From contig NC_092094.1 of assembly GCF_045679555.1 (NCBI RefSeq), positions 30,292,052 through 30,356,051 of the forward strand: a stretch of 64,000 nucleotides of DNA, given 5' to 3'. A model generated the notes under the pieces. It did not search any database. It worked only from the letters and a program-made list of their open reading frames with translations, and had not been told where the DNA came from. Every line of letters starts with the position of its first letter. The stretch's first letter is position 1. Shown here piece by piece: positions 15,250 through 27,205 of this stretch. Position numbers and translations under genes: made by a program. This DNA is from Salvelinus alpinus (Eukaryota > Chordata > Actinopteri > Salmoniformes > Salmonidae).

Positions 15250-18200
15250 TAGCTGATGCCCGCTGGACTGTCCATTAATCACGGTACTCCATTCTGTTTA
15301 TTTCTTTATTTTTTGTTTATCTGTCGGCCCCAGCCGCGAACTCAGGCTCTGTTGTTGTCTTAGCTAGCTCTTCAAATCAACACCTGTGATTACTTTATGC
15401 CTCGCTGTATGTCTCTCTCATATGTCAATATGCCTTGTATACTGTTGTTTAGGTTAGTTATCATTGTTTTAGTTTACAATGGAGCCCCTAGTTCCACTCA
15501 TTATACCTCTGATTCCTCCTTTGTCCCACCTCCCACTCATGCGGCGACCTCACCCATTATAACCAGCTTATCCAGAGATAGAACCTCTCTTATCATCACT
15601 CAGTGCCTAGGCTTACCTCCGCTGTACCCGCACCCCACCATACCCCTGTCTGCACATTATGCCCTGAATCTATTCTACCACGCCCAGAAATCTGCTCCTT
15701 TTATTCTTTGTCCCCAACGTTCTAGGCGACCAGTTTTGATAGCCTTTAGCCGTACCCTTATCCTACTCCTCCTCTGTTCCTCGGGTGATGTGGAGGTAAA
15801 CCCAGGCCCTGCGTGTCCCCAGGCACCCTCATTTGTTGACTTCTGTGATAGAAAAAACCTTGGTTTCATGCATGTCAACATCAGAAGCCTCCTCCCTAAG
15901 TTTTTTACTCACTGCTTTAGCACACTCCGCCAATCCTGATGGCCTTGCCGTGTCTGAATCCTGGCTTAGGAAGGCCACCAACAATTCTGAGATTTCCATA
16001 CCCAGCTACAACATTTTCCGTCAAGATAGAACTGCCAAAGGGGGAGGAGTTGCAATCTACTGCAGAGATAGCCTGCAAAGTTCTGTCATACTTTCCAGGT
16101 CTATACCCAAACAGTTTGAACTTCTAATTTAAAAAATGTACCTCTCCAGAAATAAGTCTCTCACTGTTGCCGCCTGCTATCGACCCCCCTCCGCTCCCAG
16201 CTGTGCCCTGGACACCATTTGTGAATTGATCGCCCCCCATCTAGCTTCAGAGTTCGTTCTGTTAGGTGACCTAAACTGGGATATGCTTAACACCCCGGCA
16301 GTCCTACAATCTAAGCTAGATGCCCTCAATCTCACACAAATCATCAAGGAACCCACCAGGTACAACCCTAAATCTGTAAACATAGACATTATCCTGACCA
16401 ACTTGCCCTCCAAATACACCTACGCTGTTTTCAATCAGGATCTCAGCGATCACTGCATCATTGCCTGTATCCGCTATGGGTCCGCGGTCAAACGACCACC
16501 CCTCATCACTGTCAAACGCTCCCTAAAACACTTCGGCGAGCAGGCATTTCTAATCGACCTGGCCCGGGTATCCTGGAAGGATATCGACCTCGGTCATTCT
16601 TTAAAAGTAATTTCCTCACCATCTTAGATAAGCATGCCCCGTTCAATAAATGCAGAACTAAGAACAGATATAGCCCTTGGTTCACTCCAGACCTGACTGC
16701 CCTTAACAAGCACAAAAACATCCTGTGGTGGACTGCAATAGCATCGAAGAGTCCCCACGATATGCAACTGTTTAGGGAAGTCAGGAACCAATACACGCAG
16801 TCAGTCAGGAAAGCACAGGCTAGCTTTTTCAAGCAGAAATTCACATCCTGTAGCTCTAACTCCAAAAAGTTTTGGGACACTGTAAAGTCCATGGAGAACA
16901 AGAGCACCTCCTCCCAGCTGCCCACTGCACTGATGCTAGGTAACACGGTCACCACTGTTAAATCCATGATAATCTAAAATTTCAATAAGCATTTCTCAAC
17001 GGCTGGCCATGCCTTCCTCCTGGATACTCCAACCCCGGCCAACAGCTCCGCCTCCCCCGCAGCTACTCGCCCAAGCCTCCCCAGCTTCTCCTTCACCCAA
17101 ATCCAGACAGCAGATGTTCTGAAAGAGCTGCAAAACCTGTCCGCATACAAATCAGCTGGGCTAGACAATCTGGACCCTCTCTTTCTAAAACTATCCGCCG
17201 CCATTGTTGCAACCCCTATTACCAGCCTGTTCAACCTCTCTTTCGTATCGTCCGAGATCCCTAGGTTGGAAAGCTGCCGCGGTCATCCCCCTCTTCAAAG
17301 GGGGAGACACCCTAGACCCAAACTGTTACAGACCTATATCCATCCTGCCCTGCCTATCTAAAGTCCTTGAAAGCCAAGTTAATAAACAGATCACTGACCA
17401 TTTCGAATCCCACCGTACCTTCTCCGCTGTGCAATCCGGCTTCCGAGCTGGTCACGGGTGCACCTCAGGTACTGCTCAAGGTACTAAACGATATCATAAC
17501 CGCCATCGATAAAAGACAGTACTGTGCAGCCGTCTTCATCGACCTGGCCAAGGCTTTCGACTCTGTCAATCACCGTATTCTTGTCGGCAGACTCAATAGC
17601 CTTGGTTTTTCTAATGACTGCCTCGCCTGGTTCCCCAACTACTTTGCGGACAGAGTTCAGTGTGTCAAATCGGAGGGCATGTTGTCCGGACTTCTGGCAG
17701 TCTCTATGGGGGTACCACAGGGTTCAATTCTCGGGCCGACTCTCTTCTCTGTATATATCAATGATGCCGCTCTTGCTGCGGGCGATTCCCTGATCCACCT
17801 CTACGCAGACGACACCATTCTGTATACTTCTGTCCATTCCTTGGACACTGTGCTAACTAACCTCCAAACGAGCTTCAATGCCATACAACACTCCTTCCAT
17901 GGCCTCCAACTGCTCTTAAACGCTAGTAAAACCAAATGCATGCTTTTCAACCGTTCGCTGCCTGCACCCGCCCGCCCAACTAGCATCACCACCCTGGACG
18001 GTCCCGACCTAGAATATGTGGACAACTATAAATACCTAGGTGTCTGGTTAGACTGTAAACTCTCCTTCCAGACTCATATTAAACATCTCCATTCCAAAAT
18101 CAAATCTAGAATCGGCTTCCTATTCCGCAACAAAGCCTCCTTCACTCACGCCGCCAAACTTACCCTAGTAAAACTGACTATCCTACCGATCCTCGACTTC

Positions 18201-18572
18201 GGCGATATCATCTACAAAATAGCTTCCAACACTCTACTCAGCAAACTAGATGCAGTCTATCACAGTGCCATCCGTTTTGTTACCAAATCACCTCATACCA
18301 CCCACCACTGCGACCTGTATGCCCACTGGCTCCAGGTCATCTATAAGTCTTTGCTAGGTAAAGCTCCGCCTTATCTCAGTTCACTGGTCACGATAACAAC
18401 ACCCACCCGTAGCACACGTTCCAGCAGGTATATCTCACTGATCATCCCCAAAGCCAACACCTCATTTGGTCGCCTTTCCTTCCAGTTCTCTGCTGCCAGT
18501 GACTGGAACGAATTGCAAAAATAGCTGAAGTTGGAGACTTTTATTTCCCTCACCAACTTTAAACATCAACTA
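15250..18572 (+). mobile_element. L2/CR1-like LINE, coding body, copy 2
   Basis: Second copy of the unit at 10310-13632, offset exactly 4,940 bp. No difference was found in any predicted reading frame. It ends at TA 18571-18572 before the third Tc1 copy. The duplication is either very recent or an assembly artefact. Confidence 0.9.
15397..18524 (+). pseudogene. LINE ORF: 2A-like motif, APE endonuclease, RT (copy 2)
   Basis: Duplicate of the coding region at 10457-13584, with the same lesions in the same places. The N-terminal frame is 15397-15939 with DVEVNPGP at about 15787-15810; endonuclease fragments lie at 15833-16627; the RT frame is 17367-18524 with intact YADD. Shared lesions show that the ORF was already broken before the unit was duplicated. 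Confidence 0.88.
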
Positions 18573-20140
18573 CAGCGGGGAGAACAAGTATTTGATACAC
18601 TGCCGATTTTGCAGGTTTTCCTACTTACAAAGCATGTAGAGGTCATTTTTATCATAGGTACACTTCAACTGTGAGAATCTAAACGGAATCTAAAACGGAA
18701 TATAAAACAAAAATCCAGAAAATCACATTGTATGATTTTTAAGTAATTAATTTGCATTTTATTGCATGACATAAGTATTTGATACATCAGAAAAGCAGAA
18801 CTTAATATTTGGTACAGATACCTTTGTTGGCAATTACATTGACCATACGTTTCCTGTAGTTCTTGACCAGGTTTGCACACACTGCAGCAGTGATTTTGGC
18901 CCACTCCTCCATACAGACCTTTTCGGGGCTGTTGCTGGGCAATACGGACTTTCAGCTCCCTCCAAAGATTTTCTATTGGGTTCAGGTCTGGAGACTGGCT
19001 AGGCCACTCCAGGACCTTGAGATGCTTCTTACGGAGCCACTCCTTAGTTGCCCTGGCTGTGTGTTTCGGGTCGTTGTCATGCTGGAAGACCCAGCCACGA
19101 CCCATCTTCAATGCTCTTACTGAGGGAAGGAGGTTGTTGGCCAAGATCTCACGATACATGGCCCCATCCATCCTCCCCTCAATACGGTGCAGTCGTCCTG
19201 TCCCCTTTGCAGAAAAGCATCCCCAAAGAATGATGTTTCCACCTCCATGCTTCACGGTTGGGATGGTGTTCTTGGGGTTGTACTCATCCTTCTTCTTCCT
19301 CCAATCACGGCGAGTGGAGTTTAGACCAAAAAGCTCTATTTTTTCATCAGACCATATGACCTTCTCCCATTCCTCGTCTGGATCATCCAGATGGTCATTG
19401 GCAAACTTCAGACGGGCCTGGACATGCGCTGGCTTGAGCAGGGGGACCTTGCGTGCGCTGCAGGATTTTAATCCATGACGGCGTAGTGTGTTACTAATGG
19501 TTTTCTTTGAGACTGTGGTCCCAGCTCTCTTCAGGTCATTGACCAGGTCCTGCCGTGTAGTTCTGGGCTGATCCCTCACCTTCCTCATGATCATTGATGC
19601 TCCACAAGGTGAGATCTTGCATGGAGCCCCAGACCGAGGGTGATTGACCGTCATCTTGAACTTCTTCCATTTTCTAATAATTGCGCCAACAGTTGTTGTC
19701 TTCTCACCAAGCTGCTTGCCTATTGTCCTGTAGCCCATCCCAGCCTTGTGCAAGTCTACAATTTTATCCCTGATGTCCTTACACAGCTCTCTGGTCTTGG
19801 CCATTGTGGAGAGGTTGGAGTCTGTTTGATTGAGTGTGTGGACAGGTGTCTTTTCTACAGGTAACGAGTTCAAACAGGTGCAGTTAATACAGGTAATGAG
19901 TGGAGAACAGGAGGGCATCTTAAAGAAAAACTAACAGGTCTGTGAGAGCCGGAATTCTTACTGGTTGGTAGGTGATCAAATACTTATGTCATGCAATAAA
20001 ATGCAAATAAATTACTTAAAAATCATACAATGTGATTTTCTGGATTTTTGTTTTAGATTCTGTCTCTCACAGTTGAAGACCTCTACATTCTTTGTAAGTA
20101 GGAAAACCTGCAGTGTATCAAATACTTGTTCTCCCCACTG
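18573..20140 (-). mobile_element. Tc1-like transposon copy C (family 2)
   Basis: Third copy of the family, flanked by TA on both sides and inserted in the 3' UTR of the LINE. Its transposase frame is the most complete of the three. It contributed the left end of the chimeric middle copy. Confidence 0.9.
18665..19804 (-). pseudogene. Tc1-family DD34E transposase, C-terminal frameshift
   Basis: The likely start is MAKTREL at 19804; an in-frame Met 38 codons upstream (19918) lies in the terminal repeat and is probably not used. Order: paired helix-turn-helix DNA-binding region (residues 1-110), then the DDE catalytic domain with D153 (WSDEKIE), D243 (QHDNDPKH) and E278 ([10 protein letters not shown]). 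Spacing between the second D and E is 34 residues, as in Tc1 transposases. A deletion of about 17 bp near 18912-18922, relative to the other two copies, shifts the frame after residue 294, so the normal last 40-50 residues are replaced by an unrelated tail. The catalytic triad is complete but the C-terminus is lost, so activity is doubtful. Such enzymes cut and paste DNA at TA sites. Confidence 0.85.
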
Positions 20141-20585
20141 TATCTGAGCAGCTAACCGATCGCTGCAGCTGTACATAGTCCATCTGTAAATTGCCCACCC
20201 AATCTACCTACCTCATCCCCATACTGTTTTTATTTTATTTACTTTTCTGCTCTTTTGCACACCAGTATCTCTACTTGCACATCATCTGCTCATTTATCAC
20301 TCCAGTGTTAATCTGCTAAATTATAATTATTCGCGCCTATGGCCTATTTATTGCCTACCTCCTCATGCCTTTTGCACACACTGTATATAGACTTTCTTTT
20401 TTCTACTGTGTCATTGATTTGTTTATTGTGTTTTTGGCTTGTTTATTGTTTATTCCATGTGTAACTCTGTGTTGTTGTCTGTGTCACACTGCTTTGTTTT
20501 ATCTTGGCCAGGTCGCAGTTGCAAATGAGAACTTGTTCTCAACTAGCCTACCTGGTTAAATAAAGGTGAAATAAAATATATATAT
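20141..20585 (+). mobile_element. L2/CR1-like LINE, 3' UTR and tail
   Basis: Resumes after the Tc1 insertion and carries the conserved 3' tail (GAGAACTTGTTCTCAACTAG, then CCTGGTTAAATAAAGGTGAA), ending in a TA-rich simple repeat. The second target-site copy ATATTTTTTG is at 20586-20595. Confidence 0.85.
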
Positions 20586-20830
20586 ATATTTTTTGAAATA
20601 TACCACGGGTATGACAACATTTCTTTTTAATATTCTAATTACATTTGTAAACAGTTTATAATAGCAATAAGGCACTTAGGGAGTTTGTGGTATATGGACA
20701 ATCCAGGCACACCGCGTTGCACCGTGCGCGTAAGAACAGCCCTTAGCCATGGTATTTTGGCCATATACCACACCTCCTCAGGGCTTATTGCTTAAATATG
20801 GCATTTTATTTTACATCATTATAATCAGTA
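20586..20830. repeat. Dispersed foldback repeat, right half
   Basis: Continues the repeat at 7380-7485. It contains an inverted pair: TTTGTGGTATATGGACAATC near 20685 and GGCCATATACCACACC near 20758, around AACAGCCCTTAGCCATGG. Confidence 0.55.
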
Positions 20831-21394
20831 CAAACCACAAAGATCCAGCTGTGATTTCAGCTGTAAAACGGTGTCAGGCGCTCAATATTTGAAGTAAAAT
20901 AATAAATAAGGTAACAATTCAAAGCTTATAATACCTGTAGTGGCTTCAAATAATGTCCCAACATTCAGGCACTTCCTTTCAGACATGTTTACTAAGACGG
21001 TTCCAATGCGTTTCAAGAGAGATAATGTTTCTTGTCACAACAAAAATCACATTTATTACTCACAGAAATGTCCAGAGTTGTCACACAGTTCCATTTGACA
21101 ATGAATGGTAAAGCAAACATGATTGCCAGCTACGTATTCTGGTAGACAGATTGTAATTGATGGCAAAAACAAAACCTCCCAAAAATTGAAGGTAAAGTAG
21201 ATGAATAGCTTGAAATCAAAAAGGTAAATCCAAAAGTATAAATGCTCAAATGAAACAATAGAATACGGTTGAAAACTATCATACGGCAACTTTCTAGCAG
21301 CAGGCTCCTTTCACCTATTCTAGTCACTGTTCAACTGATGCGCCATCTTTATTTAACCCTTTAAAAGCTGAAATGTTCAAAGCTAAAAAATGTA
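20831..21394. other. Unassigned sequence
   Basis: No gene or repeat was recognised. A minus-strand open frame at 21056-21289 has no motif. Confidence 0.3.
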
Positions 21395-21582
21395 AAGCTG
21401 AAATGGCTTGAGTCAATAAGTATTCAACCCCTTTGTTATGGCAAGCCTAAATAAGTTCAGGAGTAAAAATGTGCTTAACAAGTCATGTAATAAGTTGCAT
21501 GGACTCACTATGTGTGCAATAAGTGTTTAACACAATGTTTTAATGACTACTTATCTCTTTCAAACAGTTAGTTTAATGGCTG

Positions 21583-23023
21583 TGTCGTGTCTTTGCTATC
21601 GTTAAATTGAAGACGTATAGTTTTTATCATAGATTCCTGTAATTAGGGATTACGCGATCACTTGAGTAATAACGTAATTAATTAACTATGAATTCGAGGG
21701 CACCAGGGAAAGTTATTAGATTACAAAGTTATAATTTCCCAATATAACCTTTCAGATATTTTCATATCTGATCAATAGTCTTCTAATTAATGATTTATTT
21801 ACTCTACCTCACGTCAGTCTCATTCCAAACGTCGTAAATCGTTGATTATCTGCACGAACCCAGTCTTCACTATGAGTCATCCATACATCAATTGTCTTAA
21901 ATCATTTACTTATTACTAACTAATTAATTCACAGAAATGCATAAACAAACAAACAAACTTAAAATAGTTACATGAAATGATGGGAGCAATATGCCCTAGT
22001 GGGCTGAACCGGCATGGCGGCTGTTAGACACAGGGAAAATGGCGTTCGACTAAGAATTCACTACAGAGTCCATAATTATAACAATTGACATGCTAATCCT
22101 TTACACATGAACGCTCACTCATTCGGGAACAATTGCAATCAATATATATATAGTTACGCTCGGTGTGTGTGTCGTCTTGATCGTTGGAGAGAAGTTAGTT
22201 TCTGTTGGAGTTATTGTGGAGAGTTCGTCGGTCTCTGTCTTGGCTATTGTGGATTGTTCAGATTGACATTCGTTATAGAATGATTGTTTCGGCGGTTGTC
22301 TTTCTTCGCGTTCAATGATACCGAATTCCTAGCTGCAGACTAGTAGTCAATATCAAAGACTTGTTATGATTCGTATAAGAGTTTTAACCACGTGGTATGG
22401 TTAAAGATTCAGCCATTGTACTCTAACCTTCGTTCTCCTCCTAATGGAGAAAAGCATGGTCTAAATGGTAATTTCTTAAAGTTGGCTTTTATTCAGATAG
22501 CAGAGAGGGGTGGTCCCATGGTCTCTGACCCAACTGGCTCAGGGGCGGTCCTTGGATTTAGTTCAAATACAACAGGGAGTTGTATTTTCCTTCATTAAAC
22601 AGTTCAAAATCATATTACACAATTATACAAACAGTATCATACTCACTCATTCATTTTATACAACAAACAGGTGTAAACCTCATATCTGAGGTTATTATAT
22701 AAACAGTGGTATGGTAATGTAGCCAACCCGTCTCTCCTGAGTTTCCCACATGGGGACAAATGGACATGTTAATAGCTGGGATCTTCACCGATCTTTCCTA
22801 CTTGTGCAGGAATATGAAATAGGTTCGTACCTCAAGTTCTGTGAGGTGGAAGAGAATTCCTTTGTCCTGAAAGTTTACCCTCTCTTTTAATACTGTTTGT
22901 GGTGGGGAGATTCTCAGGAATTTATGACATCTCTCTGTGATCACCGCATAGGTTGTGGTGGAAAGGGAGAGGCAGGGAGAGGGGGATGGGGTTTGCAGTA
23001 CCCAAGCAGGCAACATCATGACA
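21583..23023. mobile_element. Probable solo LTR
   Basis: A 1,441-bp insert starting TGTCGTG and ending CATGACA (short inverted ends TGTC-R-TG, with terminal TG/CA), flanked by GCTG on both sides. That fits a 4-bp target duplication of an LTR retroelement or endogenous retrovirus. No coding sequence was recognised. An AATAAA lies on the minus strand at 22488-22493. Orientation is unresolved. Confidence 0.5.
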
Positions 23024-23294
23024 GCTGTGATAGGAAAAAACTGAGGATAGATCAACAACATTGTAGTTAGTCTACAATACTAACCTAATAAAGAGACTGA
23101 AAAGAAGGAAACCTGTACAGAATAAAAAATATTCCAAAACATGTTTGCAACAAGTTACTAAAGTAATTAACTTTTTTTCCTGAATACAAAGTGATATGTT
23201 TGGGGCAAATACAACACATTACTGAGTACCAATCTCCATATTTTAAAGCATAGTGGTGGCTGCCTCATGTTATTGGTATGCTTGTAATCGTTAA

Positions 23295-23846
23295 CTAGGC
23301 TAATGCAATTAGCATGAGGTTGTAAGTAACAAGAACATTTCCCTATCGGATATTGGCAGAAGGCTTAAATTGTTGTTAATCTAACTGCACTGTCCAATTT
23401 ACAGTAGCTATTACATTGAAAGAATGGCATTCTATTGTTTGAGGAGAGTGCACAGTTTTGAACATGAAAAGATATTAATAAACAAATTAGGCACATTTGG
23501 GCAGTCTTGATACAACATTTTGAACAGAAATGCAATGGTTCAGTCAAATTTAGCACATACACTGCTGCCATCTAGTGGCCAGAATCTAAATTTCAACTGG
23601 GCTGGAATAATACATCATGGCCTTTCTCTTGCATTTCAAAGATGGTACAAAAAAAGGGTTGCTTTTTCCTTATCTTTTACTAGATCTAATGTGTTATTCT
23701 CCTACATTCCTTTCACATTTCCACAAACTTCTGAGTGTTTCCTTTCAAATGATACCAAGAATATGCATGTCCTTGCCAAAGGCAGTTAGATTTGGGTATG
23801 TCATTTTAGGCTAAAATTGAAAAAAGGGGCCGATCCTTAAGAGGTT
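23295..23846. repeat. TTAA-flanked dispersed repeat insert
   Basis: A 552-bp non-coding insert in the Tc1-like remnant, bounded by TTAA at 23291-23294 and 23847-23850. No terminal inverted repeat was seen, so the transposition class is uncertain. The body resembles a repeat common in salmonid DNA. Confidence 0.4.
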
Positions 23847-24460
23847 TTAAGGACTAGGGAGTTTTTCAGGATAAAAAAGAAACAGAATGGAGCTAAACAC
23901 AGGCAAAATCCTAGATGAATACCTGGTTCAGTCTGCATTCCATAAGACACTGGGAGAGTAATTCACCTTTCAGCAGGACAATAACCTAAAACACAAGGCC
24001 AAATCTATACTGGAGTTGCTTACCAATAATACAGTGAATGTTCCTGAGTGGCCGAGTTATAGTTTTGACGTAAATCTACTTGAAAATCTAAGACCTGAAA
24101 ATGGTTGTCTAGCAATGATCAACAACCAATTTGACAGAACTTGAAGAATTTAAAAAGAATAATGGGGAAATGTTGCACAATTCAGGTGTGGAAAGCACTT
24201 AGAGACTTACCCAGAAAGACTCACAGCTGTAATCACTGCCAAAGGTGCTTCTACAAAGTATTGACTCAGGGGTGTGAATACTTATGTAAATAAGATCTGT
24301 ATTTAATTTTGAATACATTTTATAAAAACCTGTTTTCACTTTGTCATCATGGGGTATTGTGTGTAGATGGGTGAGAACAAAATAATAATTTGGAATTCAG
24401 GCTGTAACACAAATTTTGGAATAGGTCAAGGGGTATGAATACTTTGAAGGCACAGTGAGT

Positions 24461-25099
24461 AAACAACAGTTTATAAACAGAACATGAGGTGACCAGTGTT
24501 CAATAACTCTATATACATGGGACATTAGTCTCAAGGTGCAGGGCTGATGGCCAGGCGATAGAAGCTGTTTCTCAGTCTCTCGGTCCCGGCTCTGATGCTT
24601 CATTCTATAGCTACAGGACTCCAGGAGTAAGAAGTACAGTATAATTTCTGTCTATATCTGTTGTCTAGTACCGTCTTTTTGCTAGATAGTAGATGGCCCT
24701 AAGTGCTCCCTGTCTTCCCAGTAGCCTACTTGGTGTGTGAACTACTGACTGCTCATAACTTGCAGATGATTGTTGACACATCAACCAGGATTTAGGGGCA
24801 GGGCAATTTGTGACTTGTTTTGGTAATTGTATTGGAGGGGAGATGTTTCTCCTCTCCTAGGCAATCAGCAATTAGTGTTAGTACTTCAGTCTCCCCTGGT
24901 TTCTCAGCAGAAGCTGTAAGCGGCGGTTGTGTCAGTGGTGGTCTCGTTACCGAAACAAAGACAGTTCTGCCGAGTTGTTCTGCCGAGTTCTTAGATGAAG
25001 GAAAGAGAGGAAGGCTCCAAACCACTTTCTCACTTGCCTTGTTATTTTCTGATGATCTCATTTTGCTCTTTTGTAACTTTGGCAACTGTGTGTGTTTTC
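24461..25099. other. Mostly unassigned; short LINE scrap
   Basis: At 24555-24605, GATAGAAGCTGTTTCTCAGT resembles the 3' UTR of the LINE at 3446-7112 (compare 4277). The rest is unrecognised; overlapping open frames on both strands at 24792-25152 carry no motif. Confidence 0.35.
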
Positions 25100-26640
25100 T
25101 ATACAAATCAATTTATATAGCCCTTCTTACATCAGCTGATATATCAAAGTGATGTACAGAAACCCAGCCTAAAAACCCAAAACAGCAAGCAATGCAGGTG
25201 TAGAACAACGGTGGCTAGGAAAAACTCCCTAGAAAGGCCAGAACCTAGGAAGAAACCAAGAGAGGAACCTGGCTATGAGGGGTGGCCAGTCCTCTTCTGG
25301 CTATGCCGGGTGGAGATTATAATAGAACATGGCCAAGATGTTCAAATGTTCATAAATGACCAGCATGGTCAAATAATAATAATCACAGTAGTTGTCGAGG
25401 GTGCAACAAGTCAGCACCTCAGGAGTAAATGTCAGTTGGCTTTTCATAGCCGATCATTGAGAGTATCTCTACCGCTCCTGTCTCTAGAGAGTTGAAAACA
25501 GCAGGTCTGGGACAGGTAGCACGTCCGGTGAACAGGTCAGGGTTCCATAGCCGCAGGCAGAGCAGTTGAAACTGGAGCAACAGCACGGCCAGGTGGACTG
25601 GGGACAGCAAGGAGTCATCATGCCAGGTAGTCCTGAGGCATGGTCCTAGGGCTCAGGTCCTCCGAGACAGAGAAAAAATGAGAGAATTAGAGAGAGCATA
25701 CTTAAATTCACACAGGACACCGGATAAGACAAGAGAAATACTCCAGATATAACAGACTGACCCTAGCCCCCCGACACAAACTACTGCAGCATAAATACTG
25801 GAGGCTGAGACAGGAGGGGTCAGGAGACACCTTGGCCCCATCCAATGATACCCCCGGACAGGGCCAAACAGGCAGGATATAACCCCATCCACTTTGCCAA
25901 AGCACAGCTCCCACACCACTAGAGGGATATCTTCAACCACCAACTTACCATCCTGAGACAAGCCTGAGTATAGCCCACAAAGATCTCTGCCACGGCACAA
26001 CCCAAGGGGGGGGGCGCCAACCCAGACAGGAAGACCACGTCAGCGACTCAACCCACTCAAGTGACGCACCCCTCCTAGGGACGGCATAGAAGAGCACCAG
26101 TAAGCCAGTGACTCAGCCCCTATAATAGGGTTAGAGGCAGAGAATCCCAGTGGAGAGCGGGGAACCGGCCAGGCAGAGACAGCAAGGGCGGTTCGTTGCT
26201 CCAGAGCCTTTCTGTTCACCTTCACACTCCTGGGCCAGACTACACTCAATCATATGACCTACTGAAGAGATGAGTCTTCAGTAAAGACTTAAAGGTTGAG
26301 ACCGAGTCTGCGTCTCTCACATGGGTAGGCAGACGATTCCATAAAAATGGAGCTCTCTAGGAGAAAGCCCTGCCTCCAACTGTTTGCTTAGAAATTCTAG
26401 GGTCAATTAGGAGGCATGAGTCTTGTGACCGTAGCGTACGTGTAGGTATGTACGGCAGGACCAAAATGGAAAGATAGGTAGGAGCAAGCCCATGTAATGC
26501 TTTGTAGGTTAGCAGTAAAACCTTGAAATCAGCCCTTGCCTTAACAGGAAGCCAGTGTAGGGAGGCTAGCACTGGAGTAATATGATCACATTTTTTGGTT
26601 CTAGTCAGGATTCTAGCAGCCGTATTTAGCACTAACTGAA
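25100..26640 (-). mobile_element. LINE 3' half, minus strand
   Basis: The minus-strand frame at 26357-26680 reads LQLVLNTAARILTR...HWLPVKARADFKVLLLTYKA, the conserved C-terminal region after the RT domain of teleost LINEs. The long 3' UTR runs to about 25100. It is broken at 26640 by the exon-bearing insert and overlaps in content with 26801-26853. Confidence 0.8.
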
Positions 26641-26800
26641 GTAAATGTATGGCCACTGAGTATATGATATGAATATTCACAGTATGTTTTTCTTTCAGGC
26701 GAAGGAGTGGCTGTGTCTGAACTGTCAGATGCAGAGAGCACTAGGAGGAATGGAATCTCCTGGACCTACTATGATGAAACCCTCGCCAAGCAAAGTCTCC
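26641..26800 (+). pseudogene. Captured Bassoon/Piccolo-like zinc-finger exon
   Basis: A 160-bp insert inside LINE sequence: intron-like DNA, a polypyrimidine tract with a TTTCTTTCAG acceptor (26697-26698), then an open stretch from 26699 translating AKEWLCLNCQMQRALGG followed by a Ser/Pro-rich segment. The CLNC...QRAL pattern is the end of the zinc-finger segment of the presynaptic scaffold proteins Bassoon and Piccolo. The exon is cut at about 26800, where LINE sequence restarts, and no partner exons were found nearby, so it is a gene fragment. Because the splice acceptor and intron are kept, capture was at DNA level and not through spliced mRNA. Which of the two paralogues it came from is unclear. 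Confidence 0.55.
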
Positions 26801-27205
26801 ACATTTTTTGGTTCTAGTTCCTATTCTAGCAGCCGTATTTAGCACTAACTGAAGTTTATTTAGTGCTTTATCTGGGTAGCCGGAAAGTAGAGCATTGCAG
26901 TCGTCTAACCTAGAAGTAACAAAAGCATGGATACATTTTTCTGCATAATTTTTGGACAGAAAGTTTCTGATTTTTGCAATGTTACGTAGATGGAAAAAAT
27001 CTGTCCTTGAAACAGTCTTGATATGTTCGTCAAAAGAGAGATCAGGGTCCAGAGTAACGCCGAGGTCCTTCACAGTTTTATTTGAGACGACTGTACAACC
27101 ATCAAAATTCATTGTCAGATTCAACAGAAGATCTCTTTGTTTCTTGGGACCTAGAACTAGCATCTCTGTTTTGTCCGAGTTTAAAAGTGGAAAGTTTGCA
27201 GCCAT
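26801..27205 (-). mobile_element. LINE RT C-terminal segment, minus strand
   Basis: The minus-strand frame at 26741-27205 has [32 protein letters not shown] and CNALLSGYPDK, conserved in the RT palm/thumb region of LINEs. The first 53 bp repeat the sequence at 26588-26640. Confidence 0.8.

Larger units (their letters stand above)
21395..24460 (+). mobile_element. Decayed Tc1-like element with two nested inserts
   Basis: The left part (21395-21584) begins GTCAATAAGTATTCAACCCC; the right end near 24455 is GGTATGAATACTTTGAAGGC. Transposase remnants on + include VWGK...HSGGCLM (about 23200-23290) and QQDNNLKHKAK...VPEWPSYSFDVN (about 23975-24080), matching the second Asp block and the PDLNPIE region of Tc1 enzymes but decayed. 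It is split by inserts at 21583-23023 and 23295-23846. Confidence 0.7.

Noticed and set aside
24792-25152. Overlapping frames on both strands as a small gene
   Set aside because: Mutual shadows with low-complexity Ser/Pro content, next to LINE sequence; no recognisable domain.
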